64,000 nt of DNA from Methylosarcina fibrata AML-C10 (GTDB lineage Bacteria; Pseudomonadota; Gammaproteobacteria; Methylococcales; Methylomonadaceae). A program made the position numbers and the translations under genes. Shown piece after piece: positions 25,896 to 33,533 of the stretch (its first letter is position 1; every line of letters starts with the position of its first letter). The notes below the pieces were generated by a model. It had not been told where the DNA came from and made no database searches. It was given only the letters and a program-made list of their open reading frames with translations. Where the stretch lies: NCBI RefSeq assembly GCF_000372865.1, contig NZ_KB889965.1:393902-457901 (forward strand), given 5' to 3'.

Positions 25896-26246
25896 CTATC
25901 GGCGGTGGGGATGCATAGGGGGAACTTCGGAAGTCGGTCGCCTTTCGGTCTCCCGGTAATGCGCTGCGTCGCCGGCAATTTCGATCAATGCGGCTATCGT
26001 ATCGATCTGATAAGACAGACTCCATAACATCACAGCCGTGGCGCTCTCGGTCGGCAGTGCGCTTTTTTCGGTGCTGTTGAACATGACGGCCAGCGCGTCC
26101 AGACTTTCGGATATGTTTTCGGCTTCCATTTTCGCAAACTCGTTCAAGCCGTCGAACCATTTCAATTGATCAGGTGGCAGCGTGTCGACGGCATTATCCC
26201 ATAATCTGCGCAAAGCGTTGGCGGTGGTAGAAACGTTTCTATTCAT
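25896..26246 (-). CDS. Small helical island protein
   Basis: A 116-residue protein, mostly helical (MNRNVSTTANALRRLWDN at the N-terminus) with several Ser/Thr/Ala positions. No family recognised. Its ATG overlaps the stop of the preceding gene by 4 bp (ATGA), and an intrinsic terminator follows. The two genes have similar size and fold prediction and may act as a complex. Confidence 0.65.
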   Translation of the reverse strand: MNRNVSTTANALRRLWDNAVDTLPPDQLKWFDGLNEFAKMEAENISESLDALAVMFNSTEKSALPTESATAVMLWSLSYQIDTIAALIEIAGDAAHYRETERRPTSEVPPMHPHRR

Positions 26247-26521
26247 TGAGCATCTTCCTTGCCGGCCTTGCTTGCGTCAAAGTGCGCTCTGATAATGGCT
26301 TTCATATCGTCGATCATGAAGAGGACGGCATCGATGGTTTCCTGAATGTTTTCGTCACTCATTCTGCCGTCGCCTTCGAATTGGAAAAACAGCGAGTTTA
26401 ATACCCCATGAGCATGGCAGGCGGTCAGGTTGAAGGCATCCTGAACGTAAAGAGCATCATGGGCTTGAGTCACATCGAAACGATGCGGGAATAGATTGTT
26501 CTCTGGCGTGGGTTTAGTCAT
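26243..26521 (-). CDS. Small acidic helical island protein
   Basis: A 92-residue acidic protein with a central hydrophobic helix (ETIDAVLFMIDDMKAII). No family recognised. It is first in a two-gene unit with the 25896-26246 gene (4-bp overlap). The similar pattern ESLDALAVMF / ETIDAVLFMI in the two proteins hints at distant relationship. Confidence 0.6.
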   Translation of the reverse strand: MTKPTPENNLFPHRFDVTQAHDALYVQDAFNLTACHAHGVLNSLFFQFEGDGRMSDENIQETIDAVLFMIDDMKAIIRAHFDASKAGKEDAQ

Positions 26522-27216
26522 TGCGGTAACTCCAAGTATTAGGATGAACCGCCGCCCATGTTTTCGACGGCATGGGGGACGGACTTAAATGGGGTCGAAA
26601 ACCGCTACTTGGAACGGCCAGCGCCGAACGCTGCCCAAATAAGCCCGCCATAACAGGACACACGGCAAACCGCCGCGCTGAATGACGTGCATAAAAAAGC
26701 CGCAAGGGTTGCGGCGCTCATCGCCAAGTAAAAACGGGTTTCGACGCCCGGCCCTGATGGTTGCAGGGCATCGAAAGAGTACGGGAAGGCGGTCTATTGT
26801 GTCAAGCTCCCTGCTGTCTTAAACCTGCGGCTGTCCCTTCGAGCGGGACGTCTTGAAAAACTATAGAAATGGCGGAGCCCGATGGTATCTCCGGGTCCAC
26901 ATCTGAAGAATCAGACAGCATACGCCGGCCTGCATCGGGCTCGGAAGTGAGTCTAAAGCAAATGCTTCCTACATTCAATCCGTTCCATGCATTGCTTGAG
27001 ATTTCGAGCCGCTGTCCGAAAGAAGAGCCGAATCGCCCCAAGTCCTACGGCAGGAGTTTGGAATCACCGCCGTAGATACTGCCCAAGGCGTGTTGGCACA
27101 TGAGAGTCGGAGCGATTCGGCGAAAAACAGTTTAATCCCGTCGGCATCTTCTGTAAATGAAAGAGACTGCCTGAACCGGAGTATTTTGTATTAAACTGAT
27201 CTTGCTGGCGGCAAGG
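26522..27216. other. Island stretch without a recognised gene, left of the IS
   Basis: Nearly 700 bp. It contains a terminator-like hairpin at 26693-26715. Frames at 26802-27041 and 26869-27075 overlap on opposite strands and show no domain or ribosome site. The IS630 element at 27217 may have separated this stretch from its former gene. Confidence 0.4.
26693..26715 (-). terminator. Terminator-like hairpin
   Basis: GCCGCAA at 26699-26705 pairs with TTGCGGC at 26709-26715; on the minus strand six T's follow. No intact gene ends just before it on that strand, so the gene it served may have been lost or moved by the IS insertion. Confidence 0.6.
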
Positions 27217-27306
27217 CTAGTAGTCAGTCAATTTAAATCAAAAGGATATATTGGGCTTGTAAGTCACTCTATAGTGGCATTGATGGTTACTGATTGAGGT
27301 CAAGCA

Positions 27307-27783
27307 ATGCCAGCTCTTAAATACAAAGTCAATCTGACTGAAGACGAAAAGCGTGGCTTGGAAGCCATGATCAACAAAGGAAAAGCCGCGGCACGCCATC
27401 TGACACGCGCGCGAATTTTATTAAAAGCGGCAGCGGGTATTCAGGATAAAGACATTATCCAAGCTTTGGGTGTCTCGGAATCAATGGTGTTGACGACGCG
27501 CCAACGGTGTGTGGAAGAAGGCCCGGAAGCCGCCCTGAAAGAACGCCCCCGTCCAGGACGTGCCCCAAAACTGACGGAGAAGCAGGCCGCCCATATTATC
27601 GCCTTGGCTTGTAGTGAGGCGCCGACAGGGCATGATCACTGGACCTTGCGGTTGTTGGCGGACAAAGTGGTGGAATTAGCGTATGCCGACCGTTGCAGCT
27701 ATGAAACCATCCGTCAGCTTTTAAAAAAACACTCTCAAACCCTGGCAGAAGCAAGAGTGGTGCATTCCCGAGGTGAGTGCTGA
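27307..27783 (+). CDS. IS630 transposase, N-terminal frame
   Basis: 158 residues with a winged helix-turn-helix of the IS630/Tc1 type (RARILLKAAAGIQDKDIIQAL.. SESMVLTTRQR). It ends soon after a run of seven A's near 27723. From that run, reading one base later leads directly into the catalytic frame (..LKPWQKQEWCIPEVS..), the sequence normal for the family. The protein alone lacks the catalytic residues. Confidence 0.85.
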   Translation: MPALKYKVNLTEDEKRGLEAMINKGKAAARHLTRARILLKAAAGIQDKDIIQALGVSESMVLTTRQRCVEEGPEAALKERPRPGRAPKLTEKQAAHIIALACSEAPTGHDHWTLRLLADKVVELAYADRCSYETIRQLLKKHSQTLAEARVVHSRGEC

Positions 27784-28420
27784 ATTTGTCGCGGCGATGG
27801 AAGACGTGCTGGACCTTTATGAAGAACCCTACGATCCGTTGCGCCCGGTTGTGTGTTTCGACGAAAGTCCGAAGCAACTCATTGCGGAAGTCCGCCAACC
27901 TCTCCCGCCTGAGCCCGGTCAACCGGCCCGCTATGACACCGGCTATGAACGGAAAGGCGTCTGCGATTTGATGATGATCTGCGAACCTAAACGCGGTTTT
28001 CGGCAGGTGGACATCACCGCGCGGCGGACCAAAATCGAATTCGCGCACAGCATGAAGCATATCGCTGAACTTTATCCGGACGCGGCGGTGATCCGGGTGG
28101 TGCTGGACAATCTGAATACCCATAAAATGGCGTCTTTGTATGAAGCCTTTCCAGCAGAGCAAGCCCGTGAATTGGCGCGACGGCTGGAGTTCCACTACAC
28201 GCCCAAGCATGGCAGTTGGCTAAACATCGCTGAGATCGAACTGGCCGTCTTGTCGAACATGTGTTTATCACAGCGGATACCGGACACAGAGAGCCTCCGG
28301 CGTGAGGTCGAAGCCAATATCCTACCGCGCAACACCAAGGCGACGCCCGTCAATTGGCGATTTACGACGCAACAGGCACGACGTAAACTGGCTCGCCTGT
28401 ATCCTTGTGTTTCTTCGTGA
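27773..28420 (+). CDS. IS630 transposase, catalytic DDE frame
   Basis: 215 residues from GTG 27773. The DDE triad is visible as VVCFDES, RVVLDNLNTH and NIAEIELAVL. It overlaps the first frame by 11 bp. Conserved family sequence extends upstream of the GTG in this frame back to the A run, so the natural product is probably a frameshift fusion rather than a protein starting here. Whether the shift is programmed or a mutation cannot be decided from one copy. Confidence 0.85.
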   Translation: MSAEFVAAMEDVLDLYEEPYDPLRPVVCFDESPKQLIAEVRQPLPPEPGQPARYDTGYERKGVCDLMMICEPKRGFRQVDITARRTKIEFAHSMKHIAELYPDAAVIRVVLDNLNTHKMASLYEAFPAEQARELARRLEFHYTPKHGSWLNIAEIELAVLSNMCLSQRIPDTESLRREVEANILPRNTKATPVNWRFTTQQARRKLARLYPCVSS

Positions 28421-28542
28421 CTGACTACTAGCGGTGTCATCCTTGTCAGCAATCCCGGCAGTGTCTGTCCTGGTGCCGGGGCCAGCCGCGTCTGCATAGA
28501 GTCTTCCCGCACGGTGGCAGTAAGTCCTCTGCCGCACGCGCT

Positions 28543-28722
28543 CTACGTCTCGGGATCGCTCACGCCCGTTTCAATCAATAACACGCGCCCGGTAGGGTTT
28601 CGTCCGGTTTCCTCCTGATACCGCTGCATGGCTTCCGCTTCGGTTTCGTCAGGACGGACGACGATGAGAGTCAACCCGTTATTGCCGCCTTCCAGTTTGT
28701 CCAATCTTGTCTTGATGCTCAT
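28543..28722 (-). CDS. Small protein with MSIKTRLxKLE N-terminus (third paralogue)
   Basis: A 59-residue protein beginning MSIKTRLDKLEGG followed by a short strand LTLIVVRPDETEAEAMQRY and ending SDPET. The ATG overlaps the stop of the 28719-29018 gene by 4 bp (ATGA). Its N-terminal eleven residues match those of the next two genes upstream. Function unknown. Confidence 0.65.
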   Translation of the reverse strand: MSIKTRLDKLEGGNNGLTLIVVRPDETEAEAMQRYQEETGRNPTGRVLLIETGVSDPET

Positions 28723-29018
28723 GTTCTATACTCCATTGCGCTCAGTGCGGCTTTCGCCAGTGTCACCCATGCCGGGTTGTTGTTCTCGGCTATGATCCGT
28801 TCGCATTCGGTTTTCTGTTCGGCGGCCCGTGTCTGCTCGACCGCCTCCCGGATGCGCCGGACTTCTTCCGCCGGCACGCCGTCCGCCAGCAACTGCCGGT
28901 AATCGGCTTCTTCTTGACGGGCTGCTTCCTGTAGCCGTTGCAGTTCCAGGGCAGCATTGATCATCGCCCCGCCGCCGTGTTGGGCTTCCAGTTTTTGAAT
29001 CCGCGTCTTGACGCTCAT
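28719..29018 (-). CDS. Small coiled-coil protein with MSVKTRIxKLE N-terminus (second paralogue)
   Basis: A 99-residue highly charged helical protein, MSVKTRIQKLEAQ then a long Glu/Arg/Gln-rich coiled coil. ATG 29018 has GGAGG at good spacing; the frame is open to 29051 without one. It lies between the other two members of the trio. No family recognised. Confidence 0.7.
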   Translation of the reverse strand: MSVKTRIQKLEAQHGGGAMINAALELQRLQEAARQEEADYRQLLADGVPAEEVRRIREAVEQTRAAEQKTECERIIAENNNPAWVTLAKAALSAMEYRT

Positions 29019-29043
29019 TGCTTGACCTCCAGCGACTCCCGCT

Positions 29044-29277
29044 CTATTCATAGCAACCTGAGCACACTCGCAACAAAGACCGCGTTACCCGGGCTTCCAT
29101 TGAATCCGGCGGGTACTTGGCAAGATCGGCCTCCAGTTCTTCCCGTGTGTGTAAAGGCTCTGGTTTTGAGCCGTTCCGTGCTCGTCCTCGTGCAAGCGCT
29201 TCTTCCAATCGATCGGCAATACTGCCGCTGCTCCTTTTTTGGGTTTCCAGTTTAATCAGTCTGGTTTTGATGCTCAT
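29044..29277 (-). CDS. Small protein with MSIKTRLxKLE N-terminus (first paralogue)
   Basis: A 77-residue basic and helical protein, MSIKTRLIKLETQ followed by a charged helix and a C-terminal CSGCYE. Its ATG overlaps the stop of the DUF5681-like gene by 4 bp (ATGA). Only the N-terminal segment is shared with its two neighbours. Confidence 0.7.
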   Translation of the reverse strand: MSIKTRLIKLETQKRSSGSIADRLEEALARGRARNGSKPEPLHTREELEADLAKYPPDSMEARVTRSLLRVCSGCYE

Positions 29278-29672
29278 TGCTTCGCCTCCAGGGCTTCGAT
29301 TCGCTTGGTCAGTTCATCCACTTCGATGATTTTCGATTGCGCCGCCAGCGCCGTTATGAGCTGGCTGCCGATGTCCGGCGGTATCTGCCCGGCCAGAGTC
29401 GCCCGAATAATTTCCCCGCCTTGTTCCGCCAGGGAACCATTGACCGGCAGACTGACCGGCAGCGCTTGCGGCTTCAACGGCGGGCATACCCGGTCGATCA
29501 AGACCTTGGCCGCGGCCACGTCTCCGGCCTTGGCCTGTTCGACCAGTTGCGCCAGAATCTCGGGCATGGCGTCGGCAATGGCCTTTCGTAGTTTCGTCGC
29601 CGGGGTCTTGTCTTTGGGTCGGCCGTTCGGATTTCCCGTTTGGCCAGGCTTGAATAAGTGGTCTTTGCTCAC
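29274..29672 (-). CDS. DUF5681-like protein
   Basis: A 132-residue protein starting with the DUF5681 pattern LFKPGQTGNPNGRPK, seen in small proteins of phages and mobile elements. A helical AEIL-type middle and a C-terminal coiled coil (VDELTKRIEALEAKQ) follow. It is the first of four coupled small genes. A DNA-packaging or nucleoid-like role is suggested for relatives but not established. Confidence 0.75.
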   Translation of the reverse strand: MSKDHLFKPGQTGNPNGRPKDKTPATKLRKAIADAMPEILAQLVEQAKAGDVAAAKVLIDRVCPPLKPQALPVSLPVNGSLAEQGGEIIRATLAGQIPPDIGSQLITALAAQSKIIEVDELTKRIEALEAKQ

Positions 29673-29732
29673 TGTTTACAATCTGTTTGTTTCAGACAAT
29701 TATAAATCCTGAATTTACAAATTAACCGACAT

Positions 29733-30125
29733 TCAATCCCTGAATGGAAGCGCGTCGTCATAATTAGGATAACCGCGGCTTGGTGGCGCCGGGTTGCTCT
29801 GCCTGCTCTCGCCGCCGCGCCGTTTCTTTACGTCGTACGCCGACAGCGCCGCCGAAACCGTGATGCTCAGACCGCGCTTGATTTCGCCGGTTGATTTATC
29901 CGCCCATTCGGACGGCTTCAGGCTCCCGGCCACGCTCAAGGCGTCCCCTTTTTGCAGCTTGGTCAGGCGGCCGGCCACATCGCCGAAGGCAATGCCCGAA
30001 ACCAGAGTGTATTCGCCGTCGTTCGTGGGAACCGACAACAGGAAATTGCAGTAAGGCTTGCCGGATGAGCCGGTTTTCAATGCAGGATCGCGTAACAGCT
30101 TACCGGTAATGAGTGCGTCAATCAT
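29733..30125 (-). CDS. ssb: Single-stranded DNA-binding protein
   Basis: A 130-residue OB-fold protein starting MIDALITGKLLRDPALKTG, with KPYCNFLLSVPTNDGEYTLVSGIAF strands and a disordered C-terminal tail ending DDALPFRD, close to the acidic DDxPF tip used to recruit partners. Start ATG 30125 has AAGGAG upstream. It belongs to the island's replication genes and lies directly after the DUF3987 and zinc-ribbon genes. Confidence 0.88.
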   Translation of the reverse strand: MIDALITGKLLRDPALKTGSSGKPYCNFLLSVPTNDGEYTLVSGIAFGDVAGRLTKLQKGDALSVAGSLKPSEWADKSTGEIKRGLSITVSAALSAYDVKKRRGGESRQSNPAPPSRGYPNYDDALPFRD

Positions 30126-30537
30126 GGTTACTCCTTGAATTGTTAAAGTCTTCACATCGCCGGGGAAGGTCGTCGACCGGCCGGAACCGCTGCTTGATGC
30201 AGTAGCCCCGGCTGTTCAGGTTCAGGCACTCACGGCAATGGTGGCGGTCGTCCGGCAATGGCACTTCCTCGGCCCGCTTCAGGTAATACGCCAGGGCTTC
30301 CGGGTTGCCGGCGCAATAGTCGAGCACGTCGTCGATGATGGCCTGATTGGTTTCGCCGATGAAGTGCAGCCAGCGCACAATGGCGGTTTTCTCATGGCGG
30401 GTAGGCGAATTGGGCGAATCGGGCGAAAGCTCAGTAATGACGCGGGTTTGAGCTGGGCGAATTGGGGGCGAATTGGGGCGAATTTCGCCCCGTTTGGGCG
30501 AATCGCCTAAGATGTCGTCAAGGAGGCCGTCAAGCAT
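30118..30537 (-). CDS. Island protein with C-terminal zinc-ribbon-like cysteines
   Basis: A 139-residue protein. The N-terminal 50 residues are Pro/Ser/Arg-rich and are encoded by the GGGCGAA repeat array. A helical core follows, then a cysteine cluster (HHCRECLNLNSRGYC and RRCEDF) that could bind zinc. Its start overlaps the stop of the DUF3987 gene by 8 bp and its stop overlaps the ssb start. The cysteine tail resembles one seen in small replication-associated proteins of integrative elements. Function unknown. Confidence 0.7.
   Translation of the reverse strand: MLDGLLDDILGDSPKRGEIRPNSPPIRPAQTRVITELSPDSPNSPTRHEKTAIVRWLHFIGETNQAIIDDVLDYCAGNPEALAYYLKRAEEVPLPDDRHHCRECLNLNSRGYCIKQRFRPVDDLPRRCEDFNNSRSNHD
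30401..30508 (+). repeat. GGGCGAA repeat array 1 (candidate iterons)
   Basis: Six direct copies of GGGCGAA on the plus strand within about 100 bp, plus one AGGCGAA and one inverted TTCGCCC. Typical units read TGGGCGAATT. The array is in the N-terminal coding part of the 30118-30537 gene. Confidence 0.65.
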
Positions 30538-31996
30538 TGGGCACTGCCTCCCATTCATTGTGAGCAATTCGGACATCTCCGTTCACCACGTCCACGGCTT
30601 TCTGAATCAGGCCGCACTCACGCAAGATCGATAATGCCGTATCGCGCCTATGCTTGTTGCGCAAGTATTTGGGTACCGCCGTTTTCAGAATGTCGGTCTC
30701 GCTGGCGCGTCGATTCGGCCGCTTTAGCAGCCAGGCATAGAGCTCCCGCGCCCATCGATCATAGGTTAAATCCTCTCGCTGCCCAAAGATGCCGCGCCAG
30801 GTGTCGAGCGAATATCCGGCCAGGGCAATTCCGTTTTTCATCCGCTCGGCGCTGATGGTGTTTTCATCTGCATAGGCGGCCAGTACGCCGGCATTTCGGC
30901 AGGCCAGCTCACACAATCGGACGGCAAACGGCTTGACGCAGTGCAATGGGTTTGCGGGGTCACGGGCCTGTTCCATCCGCTCGAAGGTTTCGACCAGAAT
31001 CTGACGCGCCTCATCGCTCAGGCGGATGGTGCGGAACTCGCCGCATTCGCCGTCGTCGGTAATGACTTGTGCTCGAAGCATGGCCTTGCACCGGTCCCAG
31101 AAGGCTTTAACGTAGGGGTCATTCCAGAATTCGTAACGGCGATATTTTCGCGGCGACAAGGGCTCCGGCCAGCTCACCATGAACCTCGGCCAGAGTCCGA
31201 TGCTGGATAAAGCCGGGTCAGTTAACGCCTCTTGTGCAACATCCGGTTGAATCATCCAATGGGCGCAAAAACGGCGGTTATAGAGCTGAATCCGCCCGCT
31301 CATGCCGCGCTGAATCGATACTGCTTCCCCATCCCATAGCTTGTTCAGATTCGCGGACGTGTTCGCCCGCTGTTCGGCGGCCATGCCCCAGCCGCAGAGC
31401 ATAGTCGCGCCCTCGGCGGTGAAGATGCCCTGGCTCGGCCAGCCGGTCAGGAAGCCCTTGATGATGCCCTGAACCGTTGCATCGGAAGCGAGTAGATAGG
31501 GTTCCCGCTCGGTTGTCTGTTCCTTCAGGGGTTTGCCCGCTTGCTCGGCTTTTCGGGCTTGGATTGCGCCGTGCATTTCTTTTTCGTACTGCTTAATACC
31601 GCACAAAACGATGCTTTCGACGGTTGACTTGCCGTCGCCGGATTCGGCAATCGACAGGGCGTAAATCGAAAGCGGCTTATGGCCTGACAGGGTCTCCACT
31701 TCGCAGCTCCCTTGAGCGGCCAATGATGCCGCCGACAGGATGGACTGCCCCACGGTCGCCGGGTTGAGCTGGGCATTCAGGGTAATCACTTTGCACAAAT
31801 CGGCCAGAGGGCCCAGCGCGTCAATCGGGTATTCAGGCGATTGGTAGGCGAATTCGCCCAGTTTTCGCCCCGATTCGCCCTTTTTTCGCCCGCCTGAAAC
31901 CCGCGCCGTTGCTGGGTTTTCGCCCGATTCGCCCCTTTCGCCTATTGCTTGGGTTTGATCGAACAATTCTTCGATGCTACCAACGTTGTCGGTCAT
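30530..31996 (-). CDS. DUF3987 (YfjI-like) protein, probable replicative ATPase
   Basis: A 488-residue protein. A low-complexity Gly/Glu/Arg-rich N-terminus (to about residue 50, encoded by repeat array 2) is followed by the DUF3987 domain. Walker A is AESGDGKST near residue 115 and the central part contains the TAEGATMLCGWGM motif. Members are found in P4-like islands and prophages beside primase genes and probably act as helicase or initiator-type ATPases. Its start overlaps the primase-like gene stop by 4 bp. Confidence 0.85.
   Translation of the reverse strand: MTDNVGSIEELFDQTQAIGERGESGENPATARVSGGRKKGESGRKLGEFAYQSPEYPIDALGPLADLCKVITLNAQLNPATVGQSILSAASLAAQGSCEVETLSGHKPLSIYALSIAESGDGKSTVESIVLCGIKQYEKEMHGAIQARKAEQAGKPLKEQTTEREPYLLASDATVQGIIKGFLTGWPSQGIFTAEGATMLCGWGMAAEQRANTSANLNKLWDGEAVSIQRGMSGRIQLYNRRFCAHWMIQPDVAQEALTDPALSSIGLWPRFMVSWPEPLSPRKYRRYEFWNDPYVKAFWDRCKAMLRAQVITDDGECGEFRTIRLSDEARQILVETFERMEQARDPANPLHCVKPFAVRLCELACRNAGVLAAYADENTISAERMKNGIALAGYSLDTWRGIFGQREDLTYDRWARELYAWLLKRPNRRASETDILKTAVPKYLRNKHRRDTALSILRECGLIQKAVDVVNGDVRIAHNEWEAVPNA
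31846..31943 (-). repeat. GGGCGAA repeat array 2, opposite orientation
   Basis: Six TTCGCCC copies on the plus strand (GGGCGAA on the minus strand) plus a TTCGCC and one AGGCGAA within about 100 bp. It is the same motif as in array 1 but inverted, 1.4 kb away at the other end of the DUF3987 gene. Confidence 0.65.
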
Positions 31997-32412
31997 AACC
32001 TAACTCCCATCAGCTCGGCCGCATCGCGCAACCTTTCGGCGGCCAGCTCCACGCGGTCGATATCGTCATCTGTCAGTGGGCATTGATTTGAAATTTGCCT
32101 GGCCGCCAGGGCGACAATCCCGGCCTCTCTCGATAAACACTTCATTGTGTCGTAGGGATTGAATGCCGCCGCCATGCCGCTGCGTTTGGCATAGATTGGC
32201 TTTTCGGGGTAAAGGTCGCTGAACTCCAGGCCGACCGCGGCGAGCACATCGGCCGGAGCGCATCCGGCAAAGCAATGAAATAAAACACGACCGTCTTTCT
32301 CGGTTACGGTTAGGGATGGGGATTTATCAGCGTGGGCAGGACACCGCGCAATATAGCGGCCCTGGCCGGTTCGTTTGACGCCTGAAAGGCGCGTGGTTAA
32401 TTTCTCGATCAT
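31993..32412 (-). CDS. CHC2 zinc-finger primase-like protein
   Basis: A 139-residue protein whose first 70 residues form the zinc-binding domain of DnaG/P4-type primases: ARCPAHADKSPSL, then VLFHCFAGC. The catalytic Toprim domain is absent, so it would supply DNA binding only, with catalysis by another protein or none. It is coupled to the DUF3987 gene by a 4-bp overlap, suggesting the two form a split primase-helicase. Confidence 0.82.
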   Translation of the reverse strand: MIEKLTTRLSGVKRTGQGRYIARCPAHADKSPSLTVTEKDGRVLFHCFAGCAPADVLAAVGLEFSDLYPEKPIYAKRSGMAAAFNPYDTMKCLSREAGIVALAARQISNQCPLTDDDIDRVELAAERLRDAAELMGVRL

Positions 32413-32527
32413 TGGCTAGTCCTTTTAGCCGGGTGCATGTATCGCCGCCCATGTGATAGAATCACATCGTGATATGGCGTTGACGATCGCGCAAAAACCC
32501 GGCTGATGGGTGAGTCAGTCGGGTCTT

Positions 32528-32749
32528 TTATTGTCCGGTGGTCTCGATCAAGGCGCGTATATCCTCAACTCGCCATGCTGTTGTTCTCGGGCCCAGCTTT
32601 ACAGGTTTGGGATATTTGCCGGTTTTGACGCCATTAAGAAAAGTCGTCCGCCCGATGGGCAGAACTCCGGGAATGCCGCGCTTACGGTCGCCGATGATTT
32701 GGGGAAGGCGAACGAAGCCGGTAGAAGGAAGGTTTACTATTGAGCCCAT
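32528..32749 (-). CDS. AlpA-like regulator
   Basis: A 73-residue winged-helix protein of the AlpA/excisionase group: FVRLPQIIG, PIGRTTFLNGVKTGKYPKPV and AWRVEDIRALI. Such proteins activate the integrase and excision of P4-like islands. It lies between the primase-like gene and the integrase-proximal genes and probably controls the switch to excision. Confidence 0.88.
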   Translation of the reverse strand: MGSIVNLPSTGFVRLPQIIGDRKRGIPGVLPIGRTTFLNGVKTGKYPKPVKLGPRTTAWRVEDIRALIETTGQ

Positions 32750-32842
32750 GCAAAAACCTCAGAAGGTTGTTATTGAATTGCATGGTACTTTATCGATAGG
32801 GAGAGTAGGGAAACGATGTAGGGGCCCTTGGGATTCTTGGGG

Positions 32843-33424
32843 TTAGGTCTTTCCCCTCTTGCTGTAACTGGCGTGATTCGCCATACGGAACAATTGCTTA
32901 CTTGCTTTCCAGGCATTATCGAAACTCGATGCTCTATCGAATACTTCCGGGTAATCAGCCTCACAAATCATTTTCAAGGTGCCTTTCTCGCCGTCAGGTA
33001 CTGCTAAGGGGCCAAAGCCTTTCAACTGGATGGCTTTCAGAATGGCGGCTTGCTGCTTCTCAAGCTTGGTTTCATTTCGTCCCTTACCGGCGGGGTTCGC
33101 GGCTTCGAGCTTCGGTCCCGTTGCTGATTCTGAACAGCAAGGGAAACGGTAATGATGCCCGTTTGTTTCTAGCCATTCGTTTAGGTCCTGTGCCGTTGTC
33201 CATATTCTTTTATCCGTTTCGCTGGGTAAAAGCCTCTCGCCTGATAATGGGTTATAAGCTGGTAGTTTGCAGCTAAGTGCTGCAAGCAATAACGCTTCAT
33301 GTGTTTCACTAAAGAGAGTCCGCCCAAGGTCGCCAGAATAATAAGAAATTCCGCCAGGGAATAATTTAACGCGCTCAGCATCAATTGCTTTAGCTGCTTC
33401 ATCAAGAAGAATAAAACGAGACAT
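32843..33424 (-). CDS. Uncharacterised island protein
   Basis: A 193-residue protein. Start ATG 33424 follows GGAAA. It contains SRFILLDEAAKAIDAERVK at the N-terminus, a basic Lys/Arg-rich middle and a C-terminal FDNAWKASKQLFRMANHA segment, with a strand/helix pattern like a small DNA-binding protein. The middle part (ILKAIQLKGFGPLAVPDGEKG) recurs in uncharacterised proteins beside phage integrases, as far as I can judge. Confidence 0.6.
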   Translation of the reverse strand: MSRFILLDEAAKAIDAERVKLFPGGISYYSGDLGRTLFSETHEALLLAALSCKLPAYNPLSGERLLPSETDKRIWTTAQDLNEWLETNGHHYRFPCCSESATGPKLEAANPAGKGRNETKLEKQQAAILKAIQLKGFGPLAVPDGEKGTLKMICEADYPEVFDRASSFDNAWKASKQLFRMANHASYSKRGKT

Positions 33425-33533
33425 TACTATTTCCATCAAAGTAACAGCATCACAAAGGGATTAACCGGAAAGCGGGTGATGAGTCTGCCTTGTCGGCCCG
33501 TCGGCCTATCCGGTTAAAATCGGTTATTCCGTC

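Larger units (their letters stand above)
27217..28431 (+). mobile_element. IS630-family insertion sequence
   Basis: Perfect terminal inverted repeats GCTAGTAGTCAGTCA (27216-27230) and TGACTGACTACTAGC (28418-28432). The outer CTAG is present at both ends and may be the duplicated target around the TA favoured by IS630 elements. The element is about 1.2 kb and carries a transposase split into two frames. It is the only island cargo on the plus strand. Confidence 0.88.

Noticed and set aside
30401-31943. GGGCGAA arrays as a CRISPR
   Set aside because: Units are 7-10 bp with irregular short spacing and no spacer-repeat structure; no cas genes.
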